A DNA stretch of 12,523 bases. It comes from Clostridiales bacterium. Lineage in GTDB: Bacteria > Bacillota > Clostridia > Lachnospirales > WQUN01. The notes under the pieces were generated by a model that saw only the letters and a program-made list of their open reading frames with translations, made no database searches and was not told where the DNA came from. The stretch is from positions 1 to 12,523 of the forward strand of contig JAISRJ010000053.1 in NCBI GenBank assembly GCA_031273705.1, given 5' to 3'. Below are positions 6,891 through 12,523 of this stretch, piece after piece (within the stretch, counting starts at the first letter, position 1; each line of letters starts with the position of its first letter). The position numbers were made by a program, and so were the translations under genes.

Positions 6891-6919
6891 TTGACAGGTT
6901 TGGCGGACGGCTGTAAAAT
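6891..6919 (+). promoter_or_regulatory. Promoter of the sortase gene
   Basis: -35 TTGACA (perfect, 6891-6896), a 17-base spacer and -10 TAAAAT (6914-6919). The start point should be near 6926, about 24 bases before the sortase ATG. The 50 bases upstream are AT-rich and could help polymerase binding. The rest of the 344-base divergent gap holds the minus-strand promoter and the inverted repeats. Confidence 0.8.
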
Positions 6920-6949
6920 ATACGTTAGTACGTTGGAAGAGGTGGCATT

Positions 6950-7903
6950 ATGGCCAGTCGGCACCGAAAATATATGGAAGATGATTTTGATCTTGATCTT
7001 CACAGAAAAGAACAAGAGAAAAATGCGTGGTTTCGCGCGTTTCGTCAGAAAAGTAAAAAGCTTGTCGGTATTTTGAAAATTGTAATCGCCGGACTCGCTT
7101 TCGTCGTAGTATACCTTATTTATAAGTTTGCGACTTATCATATCGGGCTTTGGACGAACGACCGCATTAATGAAACAGCTCGGGATATTTTAGAAACTCC
7201 GTCTTCCCCTGTCGAAACTCCCTATATTATCCGTCAGGGTTTCTCACGCGTTTCTGAAAATGGCAAGTTGATGGGTACAATCGTTCCGGAAATGATAGAG
7301 AATGTAGATCCGCAAGATATATTGGGCAGCGCCCCCAGAATAATTCTGCCTGAAATAGAGAAGTTGCGTCAAACATTCGATAACCAAGACATAGTGGGTT
7401 ATATTAAGATAGAAGGAACGAACATAGATTTTCCGGTCGCTCATACCAAAGACAATAGTTTTTATCTGGATCATGATCTAAAAAAACAAAGTAATGTTGG
7501 AGGTTCCGCGTTCCTGGATTTTGAAAACGCCTCCGAAATAATTGATCCGAACAATGTCATTTACGCCCATAATATGAAAAACGGCTCGATGTTTCACAAT
7601 TTACGATACTACAAGGACAGGGATTTTTATGAGTCTCATAAAAAAATCTCCCTGCAGACCATGTACGAAAACACAGAGTGGGAGATTTTTTCATTCTATG
7701 AAACAGAGATTGATTTCTTCTATAATAAAGTGTTATTTTCAACTATCGATGAATATGAGCAGTTAGTGATAGAGATGCGCCGTAAATCGCAATACGATAC
7801 GGGTATAAACGTCTATCCCGACAACCAAATACTTACGCTTTCGACCTGCGCGCCCAGCGGAGACCTTCGCTTAGTTGTTCACGCGAAAAGAATTGAGAAT
7901 TAA
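6950..7903 (+). CDS. srtB: Class B sortase
   Basis: This membrane-bound cysteine transpeptidase cleaves a C-terminal sorting signal and joins the protein to peptidoglycan. The 317 residues comprise a charged cytoplasmic start (1-38), one membrane anchor (about 40-62), an extracellular linker and the catalytic domain (about 145-317). Catalytic residues are visible: His207 in IYAHNM, Cys300 in TLSTC and Arg307 in DLRLVV. DIVGYIKIEGTNIDFPV and the long insert between His and Cys are typical of class B. The linker of about 80 residues is longer than in many SrtB proteins. The ATG follows AGAGGTGG by 4 bases. It is the only plus-strand gene in the window and lies divergent from the NPETAD protein, its likely substrate. 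No haem-uptake (isd-like) genes are nearby. Confidence 0.94.
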   Translation: MASRHRKYMEDDFDLDLHRKEQEKNAWFRAFRQKSKKLVGILKIVIAGLAFVVVYLIYKFATYHIGLWTNDRINETARDILETPSSPVETPYIIRQGFSRVSENGKLMGTIVPEMIENVDPQDILGSAPRIILPEIEKLRQTFDNQDIVGYIKIEGTNIDFPVAHTKDNSFYLDHDLKKQSNVGGSAFLDFENASEIIDPNNVIYAHNMKNGSMFHNLRYYKDRDFYESHKKISLQTMYENTEWEIFSFYETEIDFFYNKVLFSTIDEYEQLVIEMRRKSQYDTGINVYPDNQILTLSTCAPSGDLRLVVHAKRIEN

Positions 7904-7916
7904 TTAATAAAGATTT

Positions 7917-7931
7917 TTCTTGAATCAAGAA
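7917..7931. repeat. Short palindrome between convergent genes, possible weak terminator
   Basis: TTCTTG-AAT-CAAGAA lies in the 28-base gap between the sortase stop and the ylbF stop. Neither strand has a good U-tract after the hairpin, so its terminator role is uncertain. Confidence 0.35.
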
Positions 7932-8264
7932 TTAATCGAACGTAATGATGGGCAGACTGATTTTTTCATATACATCTTTAATTAACGAGCATAATTCAAG
8001 CTCGGCGGTTATGAAATCGTTTAGACGCTTGTTTAGAGTCAACTGAGCATAGACATTGCTTATCTGCTTTTCAAATTCAAAACTCAGGTTTTCCTGGGTT
8101 TTTATTTGCGCGTCCAAATCTTTAAACGATTTTAACTGGGATAATTCTTCACGAGTCAAGAGATTGTAGGCGTTCATATACTGAGAGTATAGTAGGCTGT
8201 TTTTTAATAAAGAACCCAAAGATTCCGCCGCTGATAAAATTTCGTTTTCATATGCAGAGGACAT
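7932..8264 (-). CDS. ylbF: YlbF/YmcA family protein (Com_YlbF)
   Basis: A small helical protein of 110 residues. The pattern of predicted helices, the SxxYxxYxxA-like stretch (SLLYSQYMNAYNLL) and the LKSFKDLDAQI segment match the Com_YlbF family. In Bacillus, YlbF and YmcA form a complex with YaaT that acts on RNase Y and so on mRNA maturation, biofilm and competence. This copy directly follows RNase J by 9 bases, which supports a role in RNA turnover. The only clear Shine-Dalgarno, GGAGGT, overlaps the RNase J stop and lies 14 bases from the ATG. That is long, so translation may depend on coupling. A stop codon just upstream rules out a longer frame. Which paralogue group (YlbF or YmcA) it belongs to is not settled. 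Confidence 0.82.
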   Translation of the reverse strand: MSSAYENEILSAAESLGSLLKNSLLYSQYMNAYNLLTREELSQLKSFKDLDAQIKTQENLSFEFEKQISNVYAQLTLNKRLNDFITAELELCSLIKDVYEKISLPIITFD

Positions 8265-8273
8265 ATTTATCTG

Positions 8274-9935
8274 CTAGACCTCCATTATTATCGGAAGTAT
8301 CATCGGCGAACGTTTTGTTTTTTGCCATAGGAATTCTTTCAAGGTGTCCTTAATCAGCATTTTCACATACGACCATTCCGAACTGCCATTGCCGTCGGAC
8401 AGTGCTTCGCGTACAACGTTTCTAGCCTCTTCCATCAGGTTTTCCGACTCGCGGACATATACGAACCCGCGTGAGATAATGTCCGGCCCCGCTATAACCT
8501 GCCCGCTGTCTTTTTCCATGCTTACAACCACAATCATCAGCCCGTCCTGCGACAGATGCTTCCTATCTCTCAAAACAATATTTCCCACATCTCCCACGCC
8601 AAGACCGTCAACCAGAATTTGCCCGGAGGGAACAGAGCCGTTAATCTTTGCGGAATCTTCTGTTAGTTCGAGAGCGTCGCCAAGATCCATAATAAAAATA
8701 TTCTCTTTTTTCATGCCCATGTCAACCGCCAACTGCTTGTGATGCTTTAAGTGCCGGTATTCGCCGTGGATGGGCATAAGGAATGTCGGTTTTAACAAAG
8801 CGTGCAGCAGCTTTATTTCTTCCTGCTTTGCGTGACCGGATACATGCACGTCGGTTAAGCCCTCATAGATTACTTCCGCGCCCTTACTCATCAATTTATT
8901 AATTACCTTTGAGATCGTTTTTTCGTTGCCCGGAATGGGTGAGGCGCTGATAATTATTTTATCCCCAGGTTTTATTTCAACCTGCTTATGCTCCGAGATA
9001 GCCATTCTGGACAAGGCGGCCATAGGTTCGCCCTGACTGCCGGTCGTTATGATAACCAAACTTTCGTCCGGATAATTTTTTATCTCGGCAATATCAATTT
9101 GCATATTCGGCGGTATATCCAAATAGCCCAATTCGCTGGCGGTTTTAACCACGGTAGTCATACTGCGCCCGACCACCGCCACTTTTCGGTTATGATTGGC
9201 GGCGGAATTAATAATTTGCTGTACCCGATGAATGTTAGAGGAAAAAGTCGCTACCATAATACGCTGCTTAGGGCTTTGGTGAAAGATCTCTTCAAAGATG
9301 GCGCCCACGGTTTTTTCGGACATGGTAAAACCTTTTTGCTCTACATTGGTACTCTCACAGCAGAATAACAACACACCGCTCCGACCCAGCTCGGCGAATC
9401 TTTGAAGATCTATCGGTTCGCCGTGAATGGGGGTGTAGTCCACTTTAAAATCCCCTGAATGCACAACCAGCCCGACCGGTGTGTATATCGCCAGAGCGAC
9501 CGAATCCGGTATGCTGTGAGTACTGCGGATAAACTCGATCTTAAAAACACCCGCCTCTACAACTTGGCCCGCTTCTACGCAGATTTTTTCGACTTGGGTA
9601 AGGTTATGCTCTTTTAATTTTGTATCCACCAGACCCAGAGTCAATTTTGTGCTGACGATCGGCACATTAATCTCCCGCGCGAAATATGGGATAGAACCGA
9701 TATGATCCTCATGCCCATGCGTTAGAAACACAGCGCGGATTTTATTTTTATTCTTTATCAAATAAGAAAAATCCGGTATGACAAGGTCAATTCCCAGCAT
9801 ATCGTCCTCCGGGAACGCCACGCCGCAGTCGATAACGATAATATCGTTGCCATACTCCAGCACCGTCATGTTTTTTCCTATTTCCTGCAAACCCCCGAGA
9901 GAAAAAACCCTCAGTTTATTTTTCTTTGACGCCAC
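8274..9935 (-). CDS. rnj: Ribonuclease J
   Basis: A 5'-to-3' exonuclease and endonuclease central to mRNA decay and rRNA maturation in Gram-positive bacteria. From the GTG at 9935 it has 553 residues, normal for RNase J. It shows the metallo-beta-lactamase motif HGHEDH (H73, H75, D77, H78), further metal ligands in STHSIPDS (H140) and HSGDFK (D162), and the beta-CASP region with TFSSNIHRVQQI, VVGRSM, TTGSQGEPMAALSRMA, ISASPIPGNE and HVSGHA. A C-terminal domain follows. A GTG seven codons earlier (9956) is possible, but GGAGG sits 10 bases before the chosen GTG and the first residues VASKKNKLRVFSLGGLQEIGKN match family N-termini. The preceding operon ends at a terminator, so RNase J should have its own promoter; I see no convincing one in the 75-base gap. 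Confidence 0.96.
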   Translation of the reverse strand: MASKKNKLRVFSLGGLQEIGKNMTVLEYGNDIIVIDCGVAFPEDDMLGIDLVIPDFSYLIKNKNKIRAVFLTHGHEDHIGSIPYFAREINVPIVSTKLTLGLVDTKLKEHNLTQVEKICVEAGQVVEAGVFKIEFIRSTHSIPDSVALAIYTPVGLVVHSGDFKVDYTPIHGEPIDLQRFAELGRSGVLLFCCESTNVEQKGFTMSEKTVGAIFEEIFHQSPKQRIMVATFSSNIHRVQQIINSAANHNRKVAVVGRSMTTVVKTASELGYLDIPPNMQIDIAEIKNYPDESLVIITTGSQGEPMAALSRMAISEHKQVEIKPGDKIIISASPIPGNEKTISKVINKLMSKGAEVIYEGLTDVHVSGHAKQEEIKLLHALLKPTFLMPIHGEYRHLKHHKQLAVDMGMKKENIFIMDLGDALELTEDSAKINGSVPSGQILVDGLGVGDVGNIVLRDRKHLSQDGLMIVVVSMEKDSGQVIAGPDIISRGFVYVRESENLMEEARNVVREALSDGNGSSEWSYVKMLIKDTLKEFLWQKTKRSPMILPIIMEV

Positions 9936-9945
9936 AAAATCATTG

Positions 9946-9950
9946 CCTCC
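9946..9950 (-). promoter_or_regulatory. Ribosome binding site for RNase J
   Basis: GGAGG lies 10 bases before GTG at 9935, slightly far but the best site in the area. An intervening ATG is in another frame and only 2 bases away, so it should not be used. Confidence 0.5.
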
Positions 9951-10009
9951 ATTCACTTTTACCCACGACTAAAGGGGTTCTAGAATTTTTATGTTGATAA
10001 AACTATGGT

Positions 10010-10041
10010 AAAAAAAATATTCCGACTGTTAAGTGCGGAAT
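10010..10041 (-). terminator. Rho-independent terminator of the ireB-ruvX-DUF1292 operon
   Basis: On the minus strand ATTCCG(C)ACT pairs with AGTCGGAAT around TAAC, with one bulged C, followed by A and eight T. It begins 6 bases after the DUF1292 stop. Confidence 0.85.
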
Positions 10042-10047
10042 GATAGT

Positions 10048-10338
10048 TTAAAATTCAATATCATACTCATCATTATCTTGAAACAGTCCGGCGAGAGTGT
10101 TAAACTCGTCATCATCATCTATAAACTCATAAATTTCATCTTCGCCGTCACTGTCCACAGGTTTAATAATAGAGGCGTCGGCGCCGTCGTCGTCCCTGGC
10201 GGATTCTTCAATAACCAGCAGATAGTTTATGCCGTTATATTCTTTTTCGTCCAGTACCGCGTATCGGACCTCTTCTCCGTTATCACCCAGCATAGTAATG
10301 ACTTCGTATTCGTCCATGTTTTCCTCAAAATCGTTCAT
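10048..10338 (-). CDS. DUF1292 family acidic protein (YrzB-like)
   Basis: A protein of 96 residues, strongly acidic, with runs of Asp and Glu in the N-terminus, a central linker and the C-terminus. The conserved family core is recognisable in VITMLGDNGEEVRYAVLDEKEYNGINYLLVIE, which would form a small beta sheet, followed by a variable acidic part and a final FQDNDEYDI. The function of DUF1292 is unknown. It almost always follows ireB and ruvX in Firmicutes, as here, 31 bases after ruvX. GAGGTGG lies 4 bases before the ATG. It is the last gene before the operon terminator. Confidence 0.88.
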   Translation of the reverse strand: MNDFEENMDEYEVITMLGDNGEEVRYAVLDEKEYNGINYLLVIEESARDDDGADASIIKPVDSDGEDEIYEFIDDDDEFNTLAGLFQDNDEYDIEF

Positions 10339-10369
10339 GTGTCCACCTCATGAGTAGAAGAGTCTTGAC

Positions 10370-10786
10370 TTAAAAATCTTGATTTAAAAAGTCCAAAAAA
10401 CCTTGCAGAATATAAGCCGCAGCCATTGTATCGATTTGAGATGGATCGGCGGTTTTACCCTTTGTTAAGAGCGCGGCTGCCGTACTCAATCGTTCGTCCC
10501 AAAGAGAAACGGGCAAATTTTTAAGTCTGCGCTCCAATTTTTCTTTAAACCAGAGTGTAGCCTCACATCGTTCGCCTTCGGTGTTATTCATATTTTTTGG
10601 ATAGCCAACGATAATGCTTGTGATATTATACAGCCTTACTAATTCCCTTATGCGCGAAATGCTTCTATTTACCCCGAAAGGCTGCCGCCTTCCAATGGTT
10701 TCGATACCCATAGCCACCACGCCGCGCGGATCACTCACTGCCACACCTATAGTTTTATCACCGAAGTCCAAAGCCATAACGCCCAT
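10370..10786 (-). CDS. ruvX: RuvX/YqgF family putative Holliday junction resolvase, 16S pre-rRNA nuclease
   Basis: A small RNase H-fold nuclease. YqgF is implicated in maturing the 5' end of 16S rRNA and was earlier proposed to resolve Holliday junctions. From the ATG at 10786 it has 138 residues, the usual length. The motifs are ALDFGDKTIGVAVSD (catalytic-type Asp7), IVGYPKNMNNTEGERC, LWDERLST (Glu98) and IDTMAAAYILQGFLD (Asp119), so the acidic active-site set is complete. An ATG at 10825 would add 13 residues (MSIYFINKNSKQT) and overlap ireB by 20 bases. Neither start has a good Shine-Dalgarno, so family length decided. It lies between ireB and DUF1292, the classic order. Confidence 0.92.
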   Translation of the reverse strand: MGVMALDFGDKTIGVAVSDPRGVVAMGIETIGRRQPFGVNRSISRIRELVRLYNITSIIVGYPKNMNNTEGERCEATLWFKEKLERRLKNLPVSLWDERLSTAAALLTKGKTADPSQIDTMAAAYILQGFLDFLNQDF

Positions 10787-10805
10787 TGTCTGTTTGCTAT
10801 TCTTA

Positions 10806-11072
10806 TTAATGAAGTAAATGCTCATTAAGATAAAAATACACTATTTCTTCCAGCAGTTCGTCGCGCTCCAGCTTGCTGATAAGACCCCTAGCGTTTTTGT
10901 GGCTGGTAATATAAGTGGGATCACCGGATAGGATATACCCTACAATTTGATTTATCGGATGGTAGCCCTTTTCTTTAAGGGCAAAGAAAACTACCTGTAA
11001 AATATCTCTGACTTCAGTTTTTGCGATTCGTTCAGCGTTGCCAAATTTTTGAGTATCCGAATGATTTTCCAC
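10806..11072 (-). CDS. ireB: IreB family regulatory phosphoprotein (DUF965/UPF0297)
   Basis: A small Firmicutes regulator, known in Enterococcus as a substrate of the IreK Ser/Thr kinase that affects cephalosporin resistance. From the GTG at 11072 it has 88 residues, the family length. The core EKGYHPINQIVGYILSGDPTYI-x-x-HKNAR and the following LISKLERDELLEEIVYFYL are nearly diagnostic. Thr7 lies where the Enterococcus protein is reported to be phosphorylated (alignment from memory). The frame stays open upstream to an ATG at 11171, which would add 33 residues and overlap mtaB. The GTG is chosen because AAGGGG sits 7 bases before it and the predicted transcript starts near 11118. First gene of the ireB-ruvX-DUF1292 operon. 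Confidence 0.93.
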   Translation of the reverse strand: MENHSDTQKFGNAERIAKTEVRDILQVVFFALKEKGYHPINQIVGYILSGDPTYITSHKNARGLISKLERDELLEEIVYFYLNEHLLH

Positions 11073-11079
11073 ATAATCA

Positions 11080-11085
11080 CCCCTT
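11080..11085 (-). promoter_or_regulatory. Ribosome binding site fixing the GTG start of ireB
   Basis: AAGGGG lies 7 bases before GTG at 11072. The ATG two bases upstream of that GTG is in another frame and runs out of register with the conserved protein. Confidence 0.7.
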
Positions 11086-11119
11086 GCGGTGTTTAGATCT
11101 TGTCGTGCAAATAAGGTTG

Positions 11120-11149
11120 TTGATATAATAACTGAAAATTTTGTATAAT
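11120..11149 (+). promoter_or_regulatory. Near-consensus promoter facing into the 3' end of mtaB (antisense)
   Basis: On the plus strand, -35 TTGATA (11120-11125), an 18-base spacer and -10 TATAAT (11144-11149). It overlaps the ireB promoter almost end to end. If active it would make RNA antisense to mtaB; no plus-strand gene follows. It could be a by-product of AT-rich sequence. Confidence 0.45.
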
Positions 11150-11153
11150 GCAA
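11125..11153 (-). promoter_or_regulatory. Promoter of the ireB-ruvX-DUF1292 operon
   Basis: On the minus strand, -35 TTGCAT (11153-11148), a 17-base spacer and -10 TATTAT (11130-11125). The start should be near 11118, about 46 bases before the ireB GTG. It begins 8 bases past the mtaB stop, and no terminator separates mtaB from it, so read-through from mtaB is also possible. Confidence 0.7.
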
Positions 11154-11160
11154 TGATTTT

Positions 11161-12523
11161 TTAGAATTCAAGATAATTCGGGCATTTTATACATGAACCC
11201 AAATTAATATCTGTTGATAGTGCCTGAATGAGGTTACCACGCGCACAACGGTCACTTATGGAAACAATCTCTACTGTTTTGATTGTATTGCGCAAGTCCT
11301 CAAAAGATTCCACTTTTACTTTGATATAATTCGTCGAATGCCCTTCAAATATATGGTCGTCTGTTTTCTTCTCAAATAAAATCGACAATTTATCCCCGAT
11401 AAACGAATTGAGAAATTTTTGACCCATACTATCACTCAATTGAATAAGACGGGCAGCCCGTTCGGTTTTAATTTTTTCCTCTATTTGATCTTGCATACGC
11501 CCGGCGGCTGTGAGATCTTTTTTGGAGTAGGGGAACACATGTACCTTCATAAACCCAATCTGTTGGGCAAAATGAAAGGACTCTTCAAATTCTTTGTTCG
11601 TCTCGCCCGGAAAACCGGCAATCATGTCTGTGGTCAGCCCAACTCGCGGATATATGGACCGAATCAATTCAACAGCCCGCATATATTGCTCTGTTGTATA
11701 TTTTCTGTTCATCCTTCGGAGCGTATCGTCACAGCCACTTTGAAGCGATAAATGGAAATGGTCGCAGAATTTAGACAGATGGGTTAATGTTTCCATAAAT
11801 GGCTGGGTGATTAGCCTGGGTTCGACACTGCTAAGCCGAATGCGTTCTATACCTTCTATATCATGAGCTTGTCGAATCAAATCTTCCGGCTTGGTATCTG
11901 TTAAATCTTTTCCATAAGAAGCCGCATGTATACCGGTTAGCACTATTTCTTTATATCCGGCGCGCGCCAGATTTTGAATTTCCGCCATTATATCAACCGG
12001 GAGTCGGCTGCGGGCGGGCCCTCTGGCAAAGGGAATAACGCAGTAAGAACAATAATTGTCACAGCCGTCTTGAATTTTTACGTAAGCGCGCGTTCGTTTT
12101 TCAGCAAAAACATTGCCTTCTTCTTTCAAAAACGGGTCGTAATATGCCTTGCGCTTATCGTGTGTCTCGTCACTTGATAAGTATGAATTATTCTTGCCAA
12201 GAAGAAACCCTTCTATCATATCCACTATTCGTGAGCGATCTTTCAGCCCCAACACGAGCCTTACCCCGGGCATTTGACTTACTTTATCCGGATTTAACCG
12301 CGCATAGCATCCGCATACTATAACAAAAGCGTCCGGATTCCGCGCAATTGCCCGGCGGATTAATTGTCGGGATTTTTTATCACTCGCGTTTGTGACAGAG
12401 CAGGTGTTGACTATAAAAATATCCGCCGGAAGATTGGAATCCACAATTTCATACCCACGTTCACGAAATAGGTTAATCATGGATTCGGTATCATACAGAT
12501 TTACTTTACAGCCCAAAGTATAA
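11161..12523 (-). CDS. mtaB: tRNA (t6A37) methylthiotransferase MtaB, 5' end cut by window edge
   Basis: This radical-SAM enzyme adds a methylthio group to threonylcarbamoyl-adenosine 37 of tRNAs reading ANN codons. About 453 residues are present. The N-terminal UPF0004 domain supplies three cluster-binding cysteines in GCKVN, NTCSV and CGCYA. The radical-SAM motif is CDNYCSYC, followed by IPFARGPARSR, which is typical of MtaB. A TRAM domain lies near the C-terminus. The frame continues through the right edge as Y-T-L-GCKVN, and family members have a few more residues before this, so the TTG at 12516 is an internal Leu codon and not the start. The last 20 or so residues, ending SCIKCPNYLEF, form a tail with a CxxC pair beyond the usual TRAM end. 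No terminator separates it from ireB. Confidence 0.95.
   Translation of the reverse strand, partial: YTLGCKVNLYDTESMINLFRERGYEIVDSNLPADIFIVNTCSVTNASDKKSRQLIRRAIARNPDAFVIVCGCYARLNPDKVSQMPGVRLVLGLKDRSRIVDMIEGFLLGKNNSYLSSDETHDKRKAYYDPFLKEEGNVFAEKRTRAYVKIQDGCDNYCSYCVIPFARGPARSRLPVDIMAEIQNLARAGYKEIVLTGIHAASYGKDLTDTKPEDLIRQAHDIEGIERIRLSSVEPRLITQPFMETLTHLSKFCDHFHLSLQSGCDDTLRRMNRKYTTEQYMRAVELIRSIYPRVGLTTDMIAGFPGETNKEFEESFHFAQQIGFMKVHVFPYSKKDLTAAGRMQDQIEEKIKTERAARLIQLSDSMGQKFLNSFIGDKLSILFEKKTDDHIFEGHSTNYIKVKVESFEDLRNTIKTVEIVSISDRCARGNLIQALSTDINLGSCIKCPNYLEF

Noticed and set aside
6839..7141. Minus-strand frame of 100 codons overlapping the sortase start and promoter
   Set aside because: It covers the sortase promoter and its membrane segment in antisense, with no ribosome site or domain.
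7917..7931. Bidirectional Rho-independent terminator between sortase and ylbF
   Set aside because: The stem is only six A/T-rich pairs and neither side has a U-tract, so it is listed only as a palindrome.
8344..9368. Two plus-strand open frames of 132 and 126 codons inside RNase J
   Set aside because: They mirror conserved RNase J codons, lack ribosome sites and resemble no family.
9936..10009. Promoter for RNase J from TTTTTA/TTTACC and TAAAAA
   Set aside because: The -35 lies in the terminator T-run and the best matches need poor spacing or poor boxes.
11073..11171. N-terminal extension of ireB from the ATG at 11171
   Set aside because: It overlaps the mtaB end, precedes the predicted transcription start, and makes the protein 33 residues longer than the family norm.
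12514..12516. TTG as the start codon of mtaB
   Set aside because: The conserved TLGCKVN motif continues upstream in frame to the window edge, so this is an internal leucine and the gene is truncated.
1..12523. CRISPR arrays, tRNA or rRNA genes, transposase genes, attachment sites
   Set aside because: No regularly spaced repeats, cloverleaf sequences, transposase-like frames or paired terminal repeats were seen on reading both strands.

Overview
The window looks like chromosome from a Bacillota (Firmicutes) bacterium, most likely class Clostridia. The evidence is the ireB-ruvX-DUF1292 block, RNase J followed by a YlbF-family gene, a class B sortase, strong purine-rich Shine-Dalgarno sites paired with GTG or TTG starts, and Rho-independent terminators with U-tracts. 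I see no phage, insertion sequence, CRISPR array, rRNA or tRNA. Every gene reads on the minus strand except the sortase. Reading the minus strand in its own direction means going from the right edge to the left.

Right edge to about 9.9 kb: mtaB (tRNA A37 methylthiotransferase) is cut at its 5' end by the window edge. A promoter just after it drives ireB, ruvX and a small acidic DUF1292 protein, which end at a clear terminator. Next come RNase J and a YlbF-family protein, both linked to RNA turnover. This stretch is conserved housekeeping sequence. The ireB promoter overlaps a near-consensus promoter facing the other way.

6.6 to 7.9 kb: a sortase island. A class B sortase (plus strand) sits divergently from a small secreted protein (minus strand) with one Cna_B/SpaA-like domain, an acidic linker and an NPETAD wall-sorting signal. 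Each has a recognisable promoter in the 344-bp gap, which also holds two inverted repeats. The pair probably works as enzyme and substrate at the cell surface.

3.8 to 5.9 kb: carA, a divergent cobU-like gene and an rseC-like gene form an apparent operon. It has a terminator-like hairpin just upstream of carA and a terminator at its end. No carB and no other cobalamin gene is visible.

Left end to 3.5 kb: an oligopeptide/dipeptide ABC transporter operon (lipoprotein oppA, permeases oppB and oppC). It has a good promoter whose start site is covered by a perfect 10-bp-arm palindrome resembling a TetR-type operator. oppC runs off the left edge, and the ATPase genes are presumably beyond it.

The window is mostly ordinary. 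The parts most worth a second look are the operator-covered opp promoter, the sortase/NPETAD pair with its structured leader, the CobU-like protein lacking the usual histidine, and the overlapping opposed promoters before ireB.
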